The notes under the pieces were generated by a model. The model was not told the DNA's origin and did no database searches. It was given only the letters and a program-made list of their open reading frames with translations. Below are positions 7,663 to 17,055 of a stretch of DNA of 64,000 bases, in pieces. A program made the translations under genes and the position numbers. The DNA comes from an uncultured Calothrix sp. (lineage in GTDB: Bacteria; Cyanobacteriota; Cyanobacteriia; Cyanobacteriales; Nostocaceae), in contig CALJJQ010000066.1 of assembly GCA_937973965.1 (NCBI GenBank), positions 62,001-126,000 of the forward strand, in the 5' to 3' direction. Numbering within the stretch: the first letter of the stretch is position 1; every line of letters starts with the position of its first letter.

Positions 7663-8618
7663 CGACGACGTAGCCGCAGTAACGACTGAGAAACTATAAT
7701 CATTACAGGCAGTTCAATCAACGGACCAATTACTAAAGCAAGGGAAATTAAAGGACGCTCTGCAAAAGTAGAAGTGGCGATCGCCAATGCAATGGGTGAA
7801 TTACGAGCTAGGGTGGTACAGTTAAAACAAGCAACTTCTTCGTCGCTAAATTGAGCTAAATGCCCAATTAACTGTCCTAACCAGAAATTCACACCGAAGA
7901 AAATCAATACAGGTACCAGCATTTTCAACAGTAAATCTGGTCGTTGCAGCAAAATCTTTCCTTGTGACGCAAACATGGCTGCGATCGCAATCACCAAAAA
8001 TATAGTTTGATTTGCGGCTACCTTGAGGAGAATTCGCTGTCCAACTTGATTAATTTTTGGAATCAACCTTTTAACAATTAATGCTAAAAGTAAAGGAATG
8101 ACTAAAACTAATACCACATTTTCAAGCAAAATAAGTATATTAATATTGACTAATTTTCCCGCAAATATTAGTAAATAAATCGGTAATAAAATAACTTGTA
8201 AAAGCAAGTTCCACGGAAGTAAGGCAGTAGCAAGAGTCACATCTCCTCTGGCGATACTGGTAAAAATTAGATACCAATCCGTACAAGGTGTAACCATCAA
8301 CATAATCAATCCTACCCAGAGGTCGGGAGTATCTCTAAGGAAAATTGCTCCCAATCCCCAAGCAAATACAGGAGTCCAAATAAAGTTGATTATTAGACTC
8401 AATCCTGTAACTTTATAGTTTTGCAAAGCATTACCCAAACGATGAAGCGGAGTATTGAAAAATACTCCATAAAGCATCACCATCAGAGCAGGGACAATCA
8501 AATAAACAGCATTTTTGGAGAACCAACTAATTTGTCCTAACCCTAACCCGATAAAAATAGCAGCAATCACCAATAAAGATTGGAATTTTTCCATCCATTT
8601 CAAGTTGGATACCTCCAT
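7650..8618 (-). CDS. Bile-acid/arsenite-type (BASS/ACR3-like) transporter
   Basis: A hydrophobic protein with about 10 membrane helices. The motif 'LIMLMVTPCTDWYLIF' corresponds to the ACR3 'PCTxxxL' segment, and 'ARNSPIALAIATSTF' to the crossover helix of the bile acid:sodium symporter superfamily. It is likely an arsenite efflux or organic-anion symporter; the usual Cys of ACR3 is present in 'TPCT'. I take the start at 8618 (MEVSNLKW); the ORF extends to 8669 but the extra 17 residues look non-coding. A further ATG lies at 8594. It is convergent with, and slightly overlaps, the histidine kinase. Confidence 0.75.
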   Translation of the reverse strand: MEVSNLKWMEKFQSLLVIAAIFIGLGLGQISWFSKNAVYLIVPALMVMLYGVFFNTPLHRLGNALQNYKVTGLSLIINFIWTPVFAWGLGAIFLRDTPDLWVGLIMLMVTPCTDWYLIFTSIARGDVTLATALLPWNLLLQVILLPIYLLIFAGKLVNINILILLENVVLVLVIPLLLALIVKRLIPKINQVGQRILLKVAANQTIFLVIAIAAMFASQGKILLQRPDLLLKMLVPVLIFFGVNFWLGQLIGHLAQFSDEEVACFNCTTLARNSPIALAIATSTFAERPLISLALVIGPLIELPVMIIVSQSLLRLRRRQIL

Positions 8619-9129
8619 TGAATTGATTAAATAAAAATCAACTGTAACTTTTTTTGAATCCCATCTCAAATCAAAATACAGTTAAAGCGATCGCAAATGG
8701 TACTATCATAGAAATAGTTAAAATTATTTTTTCTAATCTTTCAAAAAGTACTATTAGCAAACTAGATGAATAAATACCAAGAAGTAAAAAAATAAACACC
8801 TGACTTTATTAAGAATTTATTTCTATAATGATTTACGTAAGTTCACAAATTGTAGTTTGAATTACTCACAAGATTGGTATTGGTGGGTAAATATAAATAC
8901 TCTCTGGAGTGAACTATCGAGTGATATAGCACTAAAGTGTCTGTTGGTTTGAATCTGCTTTGGGTTAGCGCTAGTCCAGCGTTGAGATGCTTGGATGAAC
9001 CAGTGTTAGATTGCTTGTCTATACCGCGATCGCCAGATGGGAGTACCATCAAACAGTAGATAAAGGGGGTTCTAGTGAGGTTGCAGTTAGCTTGTTATTA
9101 AATATCATTAAGCAAAATAAACGTCCAAT
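8619..9129. other. AT-rich intergenic region, no gene seen
   Basis: About 510 bp between two leftward genes. The 69-aa ORF on the minus strand (8843-9052) has no family features. The leftmost part presumably holds the promoter of the transporter. I see no structured RNA. Confidence 0.5.
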
Positions 9130-9768
9130 TCATTTAATTTGGTCATGGGGTGAGAGGGGTAGAGGGTGATTACCACCTATTAATCCTAGTTGTTGAATCA
9201 CAAGTTCTCGGTTGTGTCGAATCGATTGATTATTAGGAAAAATTGCTAAAGCTCGGTCAAAAGATCTTAAAGACTCTTGATAACGACCTAAATTAAATAA
9301 TACATCACCCTGATTATTCCAAGCTAAAGCTTCTCCTATTTTACCCCATCTTTGGTCTCCGTTGAGAGCGAACTTACAGGAAGTTAATGCTTGAGAATAT
9401 TTTTCTAGTTGACTTAAAACACCACAGCGATTAGCTAAAACTAACGAATATTCGGGACTAATTAATAATGCATGATTATAGGATGTTAAAGCTTCATCAT
9501 AGCGACCTAATGAAAATAGCTTTTCACCACGATTGTTCCATAAAGTATCATTATCTGGATAGAATTTAATTGCGAGGTTACAAGCGTCAATTCCATCCTC
9601 CCCGGATAATATCTGACAATATATAGTCATGACGTGGGGATGAATTGGTAAATTGACGAGTTGTAATTGTAAATTATCATCTAACTGTAATGCATGGACT
9701 GGATTGACAAAGGGGAAAAATCCTATCATTAACACAAGGAGAAATCTAACTATAATTAAATTGAACAT
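9130..9768 (-). CDS. Exported TPR-repeat protein
   Basis: A 212-residue protein with an N-terminal signal peptide (hydrophobic residues 4-25, cleavage near VHA-LQ) and three TPR units with the W/N..G..L/F..GRY..AL..Y/F..AL..P pattern (e.g. 'NRGEKLFSLGRYDEALTSYNHALLISPE', 'NQGDVLFNLGRYQESLRSFDRALAIFPN'). It should be a periplasmic protein-binding scaffold. It is 75 bp downstream of the PepSY gene on the same strand, so it may be the tail of the iron-stress operon. Confidence 0.8.
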   Translation of the reverse strand: MFNLIIVRFLLVLMIGFFPFVNPVHALQLDDNLQLQLVNLPIHPHVMTIYCQILSGEDGIDACNLAIKFYPDNDTLWNNRGEKLFSLGRYDEALTSYNHALLISPEYSLVLANRCGVLSQLEKYSQALTSCKFALNGDQRWGKIGEALAWNNQGDVLFNLGRYQESLRSFDRALAIFPNNQSIRHNRELVIQQLGLIGGNHPLPLSPHDQIK

Positions 9769-9843
9769 ATAATTATCTCAATTTGTCTGGGATAACAAAC
9801 AGTTTAGAATGAATTACTAAATAAGTATGTCATGCTTGAATCA

Positions 9844-10926
9844 TTATTCATTTTTTTTGTTATGCTTTTTTTTAGCAGAACCACGGAATTTGTGCCAAAA
9901 TATAGCCAAACCAGTGATAAATAAAAAAATCGGCACAAAGCCAAATATAAAATAAATTAATTTACTGAATACACCACCGTAACTACCTATATGTAAAGGA
10001 TAAAGAGATACTAATAATTTATCTATCCCACGCATTTTATGGATATTTTCGACCTTTAATACTTCTCCTGTATACTGGTCTAAATAAACATAACTTTTGC
10101 CATTGACATTTAAATCTCCAGCTAGCCTTTTTCCAACAATTACAGGAGATGTCTCGTTTTTTGGTGCTACTAATATAGTTAATTTCCCATCTCCTAAAGC
10201 TAGATTTGCTTTTTCGATAAATTCATCCAAATCTAATTTTTTATTTTCTTTTGGTATTGATGCGATTAATTCTGGTTGAGGAATCCCCATAATTTGGTAT
10301 CCCCAGTATTTAACTGGTTGTTTAAATACCATTAAAGCACCCGTAATACCCATAAAAATTAAAAAAATCACGGATATGACTCCGACCACCTGATGAAAAT
10401 CATAATTAATCAAATGCTTCGGTGCATGAAATCTAATTTTCAAACCAGCAGATAATCTTTTCCATCCCACCCACAGGGATAATCCATTAATCACCCTAAC
10501 CACTAATAAAATACCACAGATGCCAACCAAAAATTCTCCAAAATTACCAGCTAATAAAGTCGTATGAATTCGACGAGTTAATTCTAAAAAATCATTCTTA
10601 TGTATAATCGCTAATATCTCTCCATTGTAGGGATTAACATAGACCTTTTTTGCTGATGTCAACACAACCTGATACGCTTCATCCTGCTGTTGAGGGATTT
10701 TGATATAATCTAAATTTTCTCCAGGATAGTTTTCGCTGGCAATATTGGCAATTTGCTGTATAGAAATACTCGTGGAGCTAGGAGCAAGATGATGTATCTG
10801 TGGATTCAAAAAATAGTTGATTTCTGTACTCAAAACTAATATGCTACCAGTTGCAGCTATAATTGCCAGCAATAATCCCACTAATATGCCAATATAGCGA
10901 TGTATTTGCAGGTGTTGTTTTCGCAT
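9844..10926 (-). CDS. PepSY-domain membrane protein (PiuB-like, iron uptake associated)
   Basis: A 360-residue protein with the PepSY_TM architecture: helix at 10-35 after 'QIHRYIGILVGLLLAI', an extracytoplasmic PepSY segment (YVNPYNGEILAI), further helices near 130-150, 180-205 and 325-345, and conserved His residues (HRYIG, RRIHTTL, DFHQVVG, PLHIGSYGG). Such proteins commonly sit beside TonB-dependent siderophore receptors and are thought to reduce or release iron from siderophores at the inner membrane. Here it is between a TPR gene and a hydrolase gene, all leftward, near flavodoxin and a TonB receptor. Confidence 0.85.
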   Translation of the reverse strand: MRKQHLQIHRYIGILVGLLLAIIAATGSILVLSTEINYFLNPQIHHLAPSSTSISIQQIANIASENYPGENLDYIKIPQQQDEAYQVVLTSAKKVYVNPYNGEILAIIHKNDFLELTRRIHTTLLAGNFGEFLVGICGILLVVRVINGLSLWVGWKRLSAGLKIRFHAPKHLINYDFHQVVGVISVIFLIFMGITGALMVFKQPVKYWGYQIMGIPQPELIASIPKENKKLDLDEFIEKANLALGDGKLTILVAPKNETSPVIVGKRLAGDLNVNGKSYVYLDQYTGEVLKVENIHKMRGIDKLLVSLYPLHIGSYGGVFSKLIYFIFGFVPIFLFITGLAIFWHKFRGSAKKKHNKKNE

Positions 10927-10970
10927 ATTGTGTTAGTATCCTTGTTATCATGACTAATTGACTAATTGGA

Positions 10971-11702
10971 TTAACAGAATGGTTTTTGCAAAATATCTGG
11001 GTAATGATTTCTCCAGAAATTAAGAATATTTTTACCAGTTTTTTCTGGATAGAAAAAATGAAAAAAATGATTGCCAGATTCACATTGCCAAAAAATATCC
11101 CCCGATTTGAGAATTTTTAACCAATTACCTAATTCTGCATCTGTCAAAATAGCATCATTTTGACTACTACACACCATTAAAGGTACATCCACATTACCCG
11201 GTGCTAAATTCATGGTTTTGTACAAAGAATGATGGGAGGGTGCATGATCTAAATCCATATCTAAAGATATAATCAAGGAGTTGAGGGAATAGTCTTTAAT
11301 TTGATTACCAAATAACGTTTGAGCAGTATGGATTAAAGCTCGCTCCCTACTAATATTTAAAAGATGTCTTTTATTGTAGTAATAAACATGCCAAGTATAA
11401 CCAGGTTGGTAAGCTACTGATAACAAAGTTAATGTCTGAACTCGTTGCGGATAAGAGCGTGCAAATAATAGTGCGATCGCGCCATTAATTCCATGACCAA
11501 TGAGATGAAATTTATGATTGCTTGATTTGATAAAATCATACAATAAGACAACTGCTTTTTCGATACAACTACCTTCATCTAAACCTTGTTTATACTCCCA
11601 AATACCGATGCGAACGGAATTAGATAAGTAGTTAATCAGAGGTAAATCAAAACGTTTCAGACTCGGATTTGTACTCAACCATAACACATCAAAAGCTACC
11701 AT
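10971..11702 (-). CDS. Alpha/beta-hydrolase-fold protein lacking the nucleophile Ser
   Basis: A 243-residue protein. The nucleophile elbow reads 'HLIGHGINGAIAL' (residues 67-78), so the usual Ser of GHSxG is Gly71. The acid (SSQNDAI) and histidine (ESGNHFFHFF) regions of the fold remain recognisable. Located 44 bp upstream of the PepSY gene on the same strand, it is likely part of the iron-siderophore operon, where a hydrolase might open ferri-siderophores. With Ser missing, a binding or non-esterase role is more plausible. No signal peptide is seen, so it is cytoplasmic. Confidence 0.7.
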   Translation of the reverse strand: MVAFDVLWLSTNPSLKRFDLPLINYLSNSVRIGIWEYKQGLDEGSCIEKAVVLLYDFIKSSNHKFHLIGHGINGAIALLFARSYPQRVQTLTLLSVAYQPGYTWHVYYYNKRHLLNISRERALIHTAQTLFGNQIKDYSLNSLIISLDMDLDHAPSHHSLYKTMNLAPGNVDVPLMVCSSQNDAILTDAELGNWLKILKSGDIFWQCESGNHFFHFFYPEKTGKNILNFWRNHYPDILQKPFC

Positions 11703-11730
11703 AATTCATGTGATTTCATATAAGAAGAAT

Positions 11731-11760
11731 TACCAGAGAATCATTTTCCCATCTCTGGTA
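11731..11760 (-). promoter_or_regulatory. Hairpin with embedded Fur-box-like half
   Basis: TACCAGAGA and TCTCTGGTA form a 9-bp perfect stem in the gap between the flavodoxin stop and the hydrolase start. Within it, GAGAATCATTTTC (11736-11748) matches 11 of 13 positions of the classical Fur half-site GATAATCATTATC and lies about 35 bp upstream of the hydrolase ATG. It could be the flavodoxin terminator, a Fur operator for the hydrolase/PepSY operon, or both. Confidence 0.35.
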
Positions 11761-11869
11761 AAGCGATGATTAGAATTAACACAATATTTTCAATGAATAA
11801 AAACTGGCATTTCACATAAGTAAATAACTAAGATACACCCAAACATCGGAGAGCTAATTATAAAACAAA

Positions 11870-12382
11870 TTACAATGCTAACTCTTTTTTCAATTGATTA
11901 ACCCAATTAATTACCCTTTCTTCCGTTAAATCTGACTGATTATCCTCATCAATTGCTAAACCACAAAACTTTCCACCTCTGATAGCTCCAGACTCATTAA
12001 AATCATATCCATCAGTAGAAGTATAACCAACTACTTCTGCTCCTCTTTCGGAAATCTTCTCTTCTAAGATTCCCATTGCATCTTGGAAAGAATTGGAATA
12101 ACCAATTTGGTCTCCCACTCCAAAAAAAGCTACTTTCTTTCCAGAGAAATCGATTTCATCCAATTCCTCAAAAAAGTCTTCCCAATCACTTTGTAATTCA
12201 CCAATATTCCAGGTCGAACTACCGATGATTATGTATTCATAATCGCTAAAATCAGCAGGTTCAGCTTGCGATATCTCATGTAGCGCAACAATATCACCAC
12301 CAAAGACATCCTTAATCATCTCAGCGACACTCTCTGTTCGACCTGTAGTTGTCCCATAAAATAAACCGATCTTTTTCGTCAT
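11870..12382 (-). CDS. isiB: Flavodoxin (iron-stress)
   Basis: A 170-residue FMN-binding electron carrier that replaces ferredoxin under iron limitation. The start MTKKIGLFYGTTTGRTE holds the phosphate-binding loop, and the FMN-stacking loops are visible as 'SSTWNIGELQSDW' and 'GVGDQIGYSNSFQDAMG'. It is the long-chain type with the extra loop before the last strand (TSTDGYDFNES). The ORF extends 25 codons further, but the upstream part is non-homologous; an SD (GGAG) precedes ATGATG at 12385/12382. Neighbouring siderophore-uptake genes support Fur control. Confidence 0.93.
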   Translation of the reverse strand: MTKKIGLFYGTTTGRTESVAEMIKDVFGGDIVALHEISQAEPADFSDYEYIIIGSSTWNIGELQSDWEDFFEELDEIDFSGKKVAFFGVGDQIGYSNSFQDAMGILEEKISERGAEVVGYTSTDGYDFNESGAIRGGKFCGLAIDEDNQSDLTEERVINWVNQLKKELAL

Positions 12383-12385
12383 CAT

Positions 12386-12843
12386 CCATTCTCCAAGAAA
12401 TTGAATTGCGAGTCTGTTTGTTTCCACGTACTTTGACGGTTGTGTTGTGATTGGCAATTCCTAGACAACCGGCTTAATGATATTTTATTTCAATATATGA
12501 CATATCTATGGTATCAAATTTTTTAGAAAAAATTGTCAATACTATTACACTTAAATACTAGGAAAGGACTTTTATACTGAATACGGGTAATTCTTCCACA
12601 AATGCAATACAGATAACATGGATTCTGAGGATGGATAGGAAACGAAGCTAGACTTTCAACCTTCAAAATCCTATCAAACCTACTATTAGGTAATTTCAAC
12701 GACTGATGGAAGCTACAGCGGGAAAAATGAATAACCTGTAAATAATTGAAATAGATTCTTAATAAATATGTGATAAATACAACACTAACCTGAAAATAAC
12801 TTAGTTATATTTGCAAGAAAGCTCCATCTTCTAGGGAAGAGTA
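12386..12843. other. Divergent regulatory region between isiB and the TonB receptor operon
   Basis: About 460 bp with no ORF. It should contain the isiB promoter (leftward) and the promoter of the small Cys-rich gene and receptor (rightward). An ATTGAAATA motif occurs on each side: 12745-12753 on the plus strand, and within tatattgaaataaaatatc on the minus strand near 12480-12500. Confidence 0.5.
12746..12762 (+). promoter_or_regulatory. Candidate Fur-type operator
   Basis: TTGAAATAGATTCTTAA lies about 80 bp upstream of the small Cys-rich gene and loosely fits the 7-1-7 Fur pattern (TGAnAAT-n-ATTnTCA). The match is imperfect and the call rests mainly on context (flavodoxin, TonB receptor). 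Confidence 0.25.
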
Positions 12844-13110
12844 ATGCTAGCTATATGCTTTATATGTTTTTGGGTATTGATGATGGCTGTATTTTCCTTA
12901 AGTGTGATTAAAGCATCTAAGGAAGCAGCGATCAACTTAAAAAAGTTACATGAAATACCTTGCTACCGATGTGATTTTTACACTAAAGATCATCGGTTGA
13001 AATGTACTGTACATCCGTTGATTGCTTGTTCAGAAGAAGCTCTTGGATGTTTAGATTTTGAACCAAAGAGAGCTAGTGAAGTGACTTCCCGTCGAAGATG
13101 GGAAAAATAG
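12844..13110 (+). CDS. Small membrane-anchored Cys-rich protein
   Basis: An 88-residue protein with one N-terminal membrane helix (residues 2-24) and a soluble tail containing the cluster C-x2-C-x9-C-x2-HP-x4-C-x6-C (IPCYRCDFYTKDHRLKCTVHPLIACSEEALGCLDF). The spacing suggests binding of a metal or an iron-sulfur cluster. It precedes the TonB receptor by 40 bp on the same strand, so cotranscription is likely and a role in handling imported iron is a reasonable inference. Related small 'C..C..LKC.VHP..A' proteins occur in other cyanobacteria; function is not established. Confidence 0.65.
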   Translation: MLAICFICFWVLMMAVFSLSVIKASKEAAINLKKLHEIPCYRCDFYTKDHRLKCTVHPLIACSEEALGCLDFEPKRASEVTSRRRWEK

Positions 13111-13150
13111 GTGAATTAATTTTTGTGAGTTTATTTGGTGAGGATGAATT

Positions 13151-15916
13151 ATGAGCTTGCGTTTCTTATTTTTCAGTGCTGCTCTGCTCAATTTATGGTT
13201 TATTCAGTCTGCGTCTGCTCAAGTGATTACAACTGGAGAGAATCAGCAAAATGATTCGATGAATTTAATAAATTTAACAGTTTCTAGTCCGGATTTATAT
13301 TTAGCTCAATCTTCTATTGCAATCACTGGAGTCAAAATAGAGAAGGTTGATAATGCAGTCGAATTGTTTTTGGGAACAGTAGCATCTGATAAGTTACAGA
13401 TAGGTGTAAAAGAAGAGGGTAATTCTCTCATTATTGATATACCTAATGCTCGATTGCAATTAAAATCGGAAGAAAAATTAGTTTTTCCCAAACCGATGGA
13501 GGGAATTAGAGAAATTCGAGTGCTTCAGCAGGATAGAAACAGCATTCTAGTAATAATGGTGGGAGAAAAAAGTAGACCACAAGTTGAATTATTTGATGAC
13601 AACAAAGCACTAATTTTTCAGATTAAATCTACAGTTACTAACAATCAAGTTTCTAATTCTCTAGCACCTCAAAAAGTGGAAACACCTTCCATTTCCACAA
13701 CAGCTAATAATACAACTAATAATCTAGCTGTAAATCAAACTTTACCATCTTCAACGACAGATAAAGTTGAAAATTCTCCTTTCTTGCAAAGTAATGCAAA
13801 TACATCGGAGAAAGAATCTGCATCCGATAACGAGACAATTGAATTAGTGGTGACAGCAACACGTTCTGAAGAAAATCTCCGTGATGTTCCCCGAAGTGTG
13901 ACTGTAATTACTAACGAGCAGATTCAAAAATATTCCGGTGCTGGACGCAATTTAAGTGATATCCTAGGGAAAGAAGTTCCCGGTTTAGGTGTCGGAAATA
14001 ATAGTAATGGGGAGTTTTTTCAAACTCTACGGGGACGTTCTCCCTTGATATTAATTGATGGTATACCCCAAAGCACAAATCGTAATGTTTCCCGGAATTT
14101 GAGAACTATTGATCCGAGTATGGTGGAGAGGGTGGAAATTTTACGGGGACCAACTGCATTATATGGAGATGGTGCAACAGGGGGTATTATTAATATAATT
14201 ACTCGCAAACCAACGGAAGACCAGGTGGTTTATTCCTTAGAAACAGGTGTTACAGCTTCCCTTTCTCATTTAGAAGATAGTTTAGGAACTAGTTTTAAAT
14301 TGGGTACTTCTGGAAAAGAAGGTAATGTTGATTATTTTGTGAGTGCAGGTATTGAAAAAAACGGTGGTTTTTTTGATGCTGAAGGTGATAGGATACCTCC
14401 TGATTTACCCAGTACCCAAGGTAGTCTTGCAGATACCACCGCTTTGGGTTTATTCGGAAAAATTGGTTGGAATCTTGGAGACCATCGCTTACAATTTACC
14501 GTTAATCATTACAATACCCAGCAAAATACAGAATACGCAAGTGACCCATCGGTAAATGCATTTCCCCTACAAGCTCAAAAAGCAAGAACCCGTCGAGGTT
14601 TAGAATTATCTACCCAACCAACTACTCGTACCACCCAGTATACCCTAGAATATCAACATCCCAATTTATTCTGGAATAGTACTGTAAATGCTCAATTGTA
14701 TTATCGGGATTATTTTACTCGGTTTTCTCCCTTTGATGGGGGAACCAGTATTAGAACCCCTGAAGGATATCGGATTTTTCAATCTCAAGTTGATTCGGAA
14801 AAATATGGTGGTCGTATATCTGTAAATACTCCTATAGTTCAGGATAGTTTGAGTTTATTAACAGGGGTAGACTATTCTCAAGAGGATGTGGTACAAAATT
14901 TGCTGATTTTTGATAGGAATGAGTTTGTAAGTAGTGGTGGTCTAAGGTTTCGACAAATCGCCAATATACGTCCTTGGACTCCTCCATTAACTCAAACAAA
15001 CTTAGGTTTATTTGCTCAACTTGCTTGGAAACCAGTGAATACATTAACTATTCGTTCGGGAGTGCGTCATGAAAATGTGAAGTTGGATATTAATGATTTT
15101 CAGACTATTACCGGTGTTAATGTTGCTGGTGGGAGTTTAAAATACAGTCCGATGCTATTTAATGTTGGTGCCGTTTATAATCTTACTAATAATATAGATA
15201 TTTTTGCTGATTTTTCTCAAGGTTTTTCTGTCGCAGATGTGGGTGTTTTCCTGCGACAAATATCTCGGCCAGGAAAATCCGTTAATAGCATTAATCCTGA
15301 AGGACAAACTCTAGATAATTATGAAGTGGGAATTCGTGGTAATTGGAATCAACTTCAAGCTTCCCTATCTGCCTTTTATAATAAATCAGATTGGGGTACA
15401 ACCATTGACCAAAACACTTTAAGTCGGGTACGCGCTCCTGAAAGATTATACGGTGTGGAAGCAACTGTGGATTATCAACCTAGCAGTAAATGGAAACTAG
15501 GAAGCACTTTTAGTTATGTGGAAGGGGAAAATGATACGAATTTAGATGGGATTTACAAAGCGTTGAATACTCAACGAATTTCACCTATTAAGGTGACTGC
15601 TTATCTGGAAAATGAAACCCTACCAAATTGGACAAATCGCCTACAATTTTTATACACAGGTAAACGCGATCGCGCTTTTAATGAAATCAATGACCAGGGA
15701 AGAAGGGTTGATTTAGTCAGCATTGAACCAACTTTTACTCTGGACTTGTTTAGTAGTTTGAAGTTGGGTCGAGGAACCTTGAGTTTGGGAGTTTTAAATT
15801 TACTTAACAGTCAGTACTTTACACCAGCTTCCCAATTGTTACGAAATGGTCGTAATGAAACCTATACAGCTGCTCCTGGTCGAGCTTTAACGCTGCAATA
15901 TGGGATTGATTTTTAA
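13151..15916 (+). CDS. TonB-dependent siderophore receptor with N-terminal AMIN domain
   Basis: A 921-residue outer-membrane protein. A signal peptide (1-23, ends SASA) is followed by an AMIN domain (about 55-158; ITGVKIEKVDNAVELFL...LIIDIPNARL), a Thr/Asn/Ser-rich linker, a TonB-box-like 'ETIELVVTATR' near 227-237, a plug domain (YSGAGRNLSDILGKEVPG ... RGPTALYGDGATGGIINIITRKP) and a 22-strand barrel ending in an aromatic residue (LTLQYGIDF). AMIN-fused receptors are typical of cyanobacteria, where AMIN probably contacts peptidoglycan. Ligand specificity (schizokinen-like hydroxamate?) cannot be read off. Start supported by GAGG 7 nt upstream. Confidence 0.93.
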   Translation: MSLRFLFFSAALLNLWFIQSASAQVITTGENQQNDSMNLINLTVSSPDLYLAQSSIAITGVKIEKVDNAVELFLGTVASDKLQIGVKEEGNSLIIDIPNARLQLKSEEKLVFPKPMEGIREIRVLQQDRNSILVIMVGEKSRPQVELFDDNKALIFQIKSTVTNNQVSNSLAPQKVETPSISTTANNTTNNLAVNQTLPSSTTDKVENSPFLQSNANTSEKESASDNETIELVVTATRSEENLRDVPRSVTVITNEQIQKYSGAGRNLSDILGKEVPGLGVGNNSNGEFFQTLRGRSPLILIDGIPQSTNRNVSRNLRTIDPSMVERVEILRGPTALYGDGATGGIINIITRKPTEDQVVYSLETGVTASLSHLEDSLGTSFKLGTSGKEGNVDYFVSAGIEKNGGFFDAEGDRIPPDLPSTQGSLADTTALGLFGKIGWNLGDHRLQFTVNHYNTQQNTEYASDPSVNAFPLQAQKARTRRGLELSTQPTTRTTQYTLEYQHPNLFWNSTVNAQLYYRDYFTRFSPFDGGTSIRTPEGYRIFQSQVDSEKYGGRISVNTPIVQDSLSLLTGVDYSQEDVVQNLLIFDRNEFVSSGGLRFRQIANIRPWTPPLTQTNLGLFAQLAWKPVNTLTIRSGVRHENVKLDINDFQTITGVNVAGGSLKYSPMLFNVGAVYNLTNNIDIFADFSQGFSVADVGVFLRQISRPGKSVNSINPEGQTLDNYEVGIRGNWNQLQASLSAFYNKSDWGTTIDQNTLSRVRAPERLYGVEATVDYQPSSKWKLGSTFSYVEGENDTNLDGIYKALNTQRISPIKVTAYLENETLPNWTNRLQFLYTGKRDRAFNEINDQGRRVDLVSIEPTFTLDLFSSLKLGRGTLSLGVLNLLNSQYFTPASQLLRNGRNETYTAAPGRALTLQYGIDF

Positions 15917-16010
15917 TTCCTGAACCCCTGAATCTTTTTTTTCGGCTTCAAGTATGTCGAATTCACCCTAAATAAAATGTTTGAGCAACTTAATAATTAA
16001 TTTCAAGAGG

Positions 16011-16040
16011 AAAAAAGCGATACCCTTGACGTATCGCTTT
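16011..16040 (-). terminator. Intrinsic terminator of the 122-aa hypothetical gene
   Basis: On the minus strand AAAGCGATAC / GTATCGCTTT form a 10-bp perfect stem with a 7-nt loop, ending in TTTTTT. It lies just after the stop of the leftward gene, and opposes the TonB receptor gene end, so it may serve both. Confidence 0.8.
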
Positions 16041-16049
16041 CAGATTCAC

Positions 16050-16418
16050 TTATCCAAACCAATGGGAAGGTTCACACACGGGTTTAACTGTTTCACAAAG
16101 AATTTGGCTAATTAACTCCGATTCCATTTGCATGATTACACATATCCCTTGATGAATGAGATTTTGTAAGTACAATTGATGTTGGAGGGGAGTACGAGGA
16201 ATTTTTGATACTGGAACTTGGTTTGTGTTTTCCTGACTGGTTCCGACCGGAAAAGCACTATCTGCACCGGGAATTCTCGTCAAGACATACTCAATCAATT
16301 GTTGACGAATATCAGGGATGGAAAAGGCTTTCTGATAAGGATTATATGGATATGTGTCCAGAACTTTCTCGATTTCGCCAACGATGGAATTAGGGGTAAA
16401 ATTTGCTACGGTTTGCAT
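16050..16418 (-). CDS. Cyanobacterial conserved hypothetical protein (ComFB-like?)
   Basis: A 122-residue soluble protein. The central part 'IEKVLDTYPYNPYQ...RQQLIEYVLTRIPGADSAF' recalls the short late-competence ComFB-type fold, in which a helix ends 'YALNRLPP'. The match is weak. The second half (PLQHQLYLQNLIHQGICVIMQMESE) is helical. It is followed by a clear intrinsic terminator and appears monocistronic. Function unknown. Confidence 0.6.
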   Translation of the reverse strand: MQTVANFTPNSIVGEIEKVLDTYPYNPYQKAFSIPDIRQQLIEYVLTRIPGADSAFPVGTSQENTNQVPVSKIPRTPLQHQLYLQNLIHQGICVIMQMESELISQILCETVKPVCEPSHWFG

Positions 16419-17055
16419 ATCCTTTTCTCCCTTGATGGTTTTATTAAGGTTTCTCTCTCAAAAGTCAAGTAAGCAGACAAATGGAAATTATCTGCCGCCG
16501 AATTTACTCCTCATCCCGTCAACTTCCATCCATTGAATTTAGTAGTTAGATATACAAATTATCTGTCTATCACTACTCAATTTTCCATCGATTTAAACTG
16601 TGGGTATAGCAAATTCAACGGATATTATTTTCCACCAATCAAATCCTTTCACCAAAGATTAATTTTTGATTAATTTTGACGATTTTATGAAATAATATTT
16701 TTATTGATTAGGGAGGTTTGATATTTCCATTTTTTTGTCTGTTTATCTACTGCTAATTATTGATATTTTCTGACTTAATGGGGAGATTTGTAATAAAAAT
16801 CATTGTTAACATAAGTAGATAATTTGCTCAATGTAATATTTTCTCAATATAATTTAATTAAAGTTTATGCTTTTTGGTAAATTGATGTGTTGATAAATCC
16901 ACTTGGAACGGTTTAATCTCTAAGTTTTTTAAATTGATCGGACTTCATTTGTAACAAAACAACATGAAAAAATATGAAGAGAAATGGTAATAACCCCCAT
17001 TCATCACAAGAGTGATGTTATTTTAATTTTTCTTTCTTCCCTAGTCACTCAGTGC
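16419..17055. other. AT-rich intergenic region
   Basis: About 640 bp with no convincing ORF, repeat or RNA. Several T-rich tracts are present. The right end is the 3' flank of the FAD oxidoreductase. Confidence 0.4.

Noticed and set aside
8843-9052. 69-aa leftward ORF
   Set aside because: No motif, no neighbour or spacing logic, and atypical composition; likely chance.
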